This document shows, in pieces, positions 63,604 through 64,000 of a stretch of DNA of 64,000 nucleotides. The notes under the pieces are model-generated. The model saw only the letters and a list, made by a program, of their open reading frames with translations. It was not told the DNA's origin and searched no databases. The stretch's first letter is position 1; each line of letters opens with the position of its first letter. Made by a program: the position numbers and the translations under genes. The DNA lies in assembly GCF_000802385.1 (NCBI RefSeq), contig NZ_JTDN01000002.1:124001-188000 (forward strand), read 5' to 3'. Source of the stretch: Croceibacterium mercuriale. Its GTDB lineage: Bacteria > Pseudomonadota > Alphaproteobacteria > Sphingomonadales > Sphingomonadaceae.

Positions 63604-64000
63604 ATGTCCGAAGCCGCAATCGAAATCCGCGACCTGGTGAAAACCTATGCCGCGCAGAAGAACCAGCCGGCCAAGCACGCGCTGCAGGGCGTCAGCCTGG
63701 ATGTGCCGACCGGCGGCATCTTCGGCCTGCTGGGGCCGAACGGCGCGGGCAAGTCCACCATGATCAACATCATGGCCGGGCTGGTGAACAAGACCGGCGG
63801 GACCGTGCGCATCTGGGGCCACGACATCGATCGCGACCACCGCAACGGCAAGCTGTGCATCGGGATCGTCCCGCAGGAGATCGTGTTCGATCCCTTCTTC
63901 ACCCCGTTCGAGGTGCTGGAGAACCAGGCCGGCATGTATGGCGTCGCGAAGACGCTGCGCCGGTCGGAAGCGCTGCTGCGCGCGGTCCACCTGCACGACA
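63604..64000 (+). CDS. ABC transporter ATP-binding protein (partial, cut by window end)
   Basis: The first 132 codons of an ABC-2 type ATPase. It starts MSEAAIEIRDLVKTY. The Walker A is GPNGAGKST, followed by IGIVPQE (Q-loop) and FDPFFTPFEVLE, which resembles the ABC-2 exporters next to DUF permeases in sphingomonads. The signature motif and Walker B lie beyond the window. The exported substrate cannot be told. Confidence 0.9.
   Translation, partial: MSEAAIEIRDLVKTYAAQKNQPAKHALQGVSLDVPTGGIFGLLGPNGAGKSTMINIMAGLVNKTGGTVRIWGHDIDRDHRNGKLCIGIVPQEIVFDPFFTPFEVLENQAGMYGVAKTLRRSEALLRAVHLHD

Overview
The window is GC-rich chromosomal DNA (about two thirds G+C by eye) from an alphaproteobacterium, most likely a sphingomonad (Sphingomonadaceae or Erythrobacteraceae). 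The main pointers are a PhyR-type general stress regulator with the alphaproteobacterial extracytoplasmic sigma promoter motif, class I PHB synthase with phasin, the acnD-prpF form of the methylcitrate cycle, an NDUFS6-type zinc-finger protein, a cytochrome bc1 assembly chaperone, several TonB/phytase/polysaccharide genes, and no mobile elements. No insertion sequence, integrase, prophage gene or CRISPR array was seen. Genes are packed tightly, with many 1-62 nt overlaps.

Layout. 1-3.1 kb: a phospholipid-methyltransferase-like gene, an orphan molybdenum-hydroxylase 2Fe-2S subunit, then phyR and a single-domain response regulator. Between the last two, on the opposite strand, lies a candidate small RNA. 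3.1-5.7 kb: a GNAT acyltransferase plus lipid hydroxylase pair, and a repeat-bearing lipoprotein. 5.7-11.5 kb: lptG-lptF, clpS, phasin and phaC. 11.6-15 kb: an alanine-type aminotransferase, a winged-helix regulator, tRNA-Cys, tRNA-Thr and adhC. 15.1-21.4 kb: a complete 2-methylcitrate operon (acnD-prpF-prpC-small membrane protein-prpB). 21.5-25.4 kb: an SDR, an asparaginase, a MaoC hydratase, an I78 inhibitor lipoprotein and 3-hydroxyisobutyryl-CoA hydrolase. 25.5-29.1 kb: cysD-cysNC-cysQ. 29.1-38 kb, all minus strand: a PhoX-type phosphatase, ligD-ku, and a beta-propeller phytase with its TonB receptor. 38-41.6 kb: hslU-hslV and bamE, divergent from a bc1 chaperone and yceD. 41.6-44.9 kb: membrane proteins, a nitronate monooxygenase and enoyl-CoA hydratase. 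44.9-49.3 kb: manA, GH130 and GT4. 49.7-55.4 kb: an HPP membrane protein, a PepSY-like lipoprotein, a PL10-like pectate lyase and a GH115. 55.7-61.8 kb: gyrB, a 27-codon ORF, guaA, an outer-membrane protein and a spermidine-synthase-like protein. 61.8-64 kb: small conserved proteins and the start of an ABC ATPase cut by the window end.

The genes fit a free-living aerobic heterotroph. It can store PHB, burn propionate through methylcitrate, assimilate sulfate, scavenge organic phosphate (PhoX, phytase) and attack plant polysaccharides (pectate lyase, alpha-glucuronidase), and it has a two-protein NHEJ repair system.

The most interesting stretch is 2.2-3.05 kb. Three candidate EcfG-type promoters (GGAAC-N16-nNTT) sit within about 780 bp: one before phyR, one before the single-domain response regulator, and one on the other strand. 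The third is followed at the right distance by a compact RNA-like element, a stem with a C-rich loop and then a Rho-independent terminator. It looks like a stress-induced small RNA inside the general stress response locus. A second unusual item is a 27-codon ORF with a good ribosome binding site and its own terminator, just upstream of gyrB. All promoter, sRNA and operator calls are read by eye and untested.
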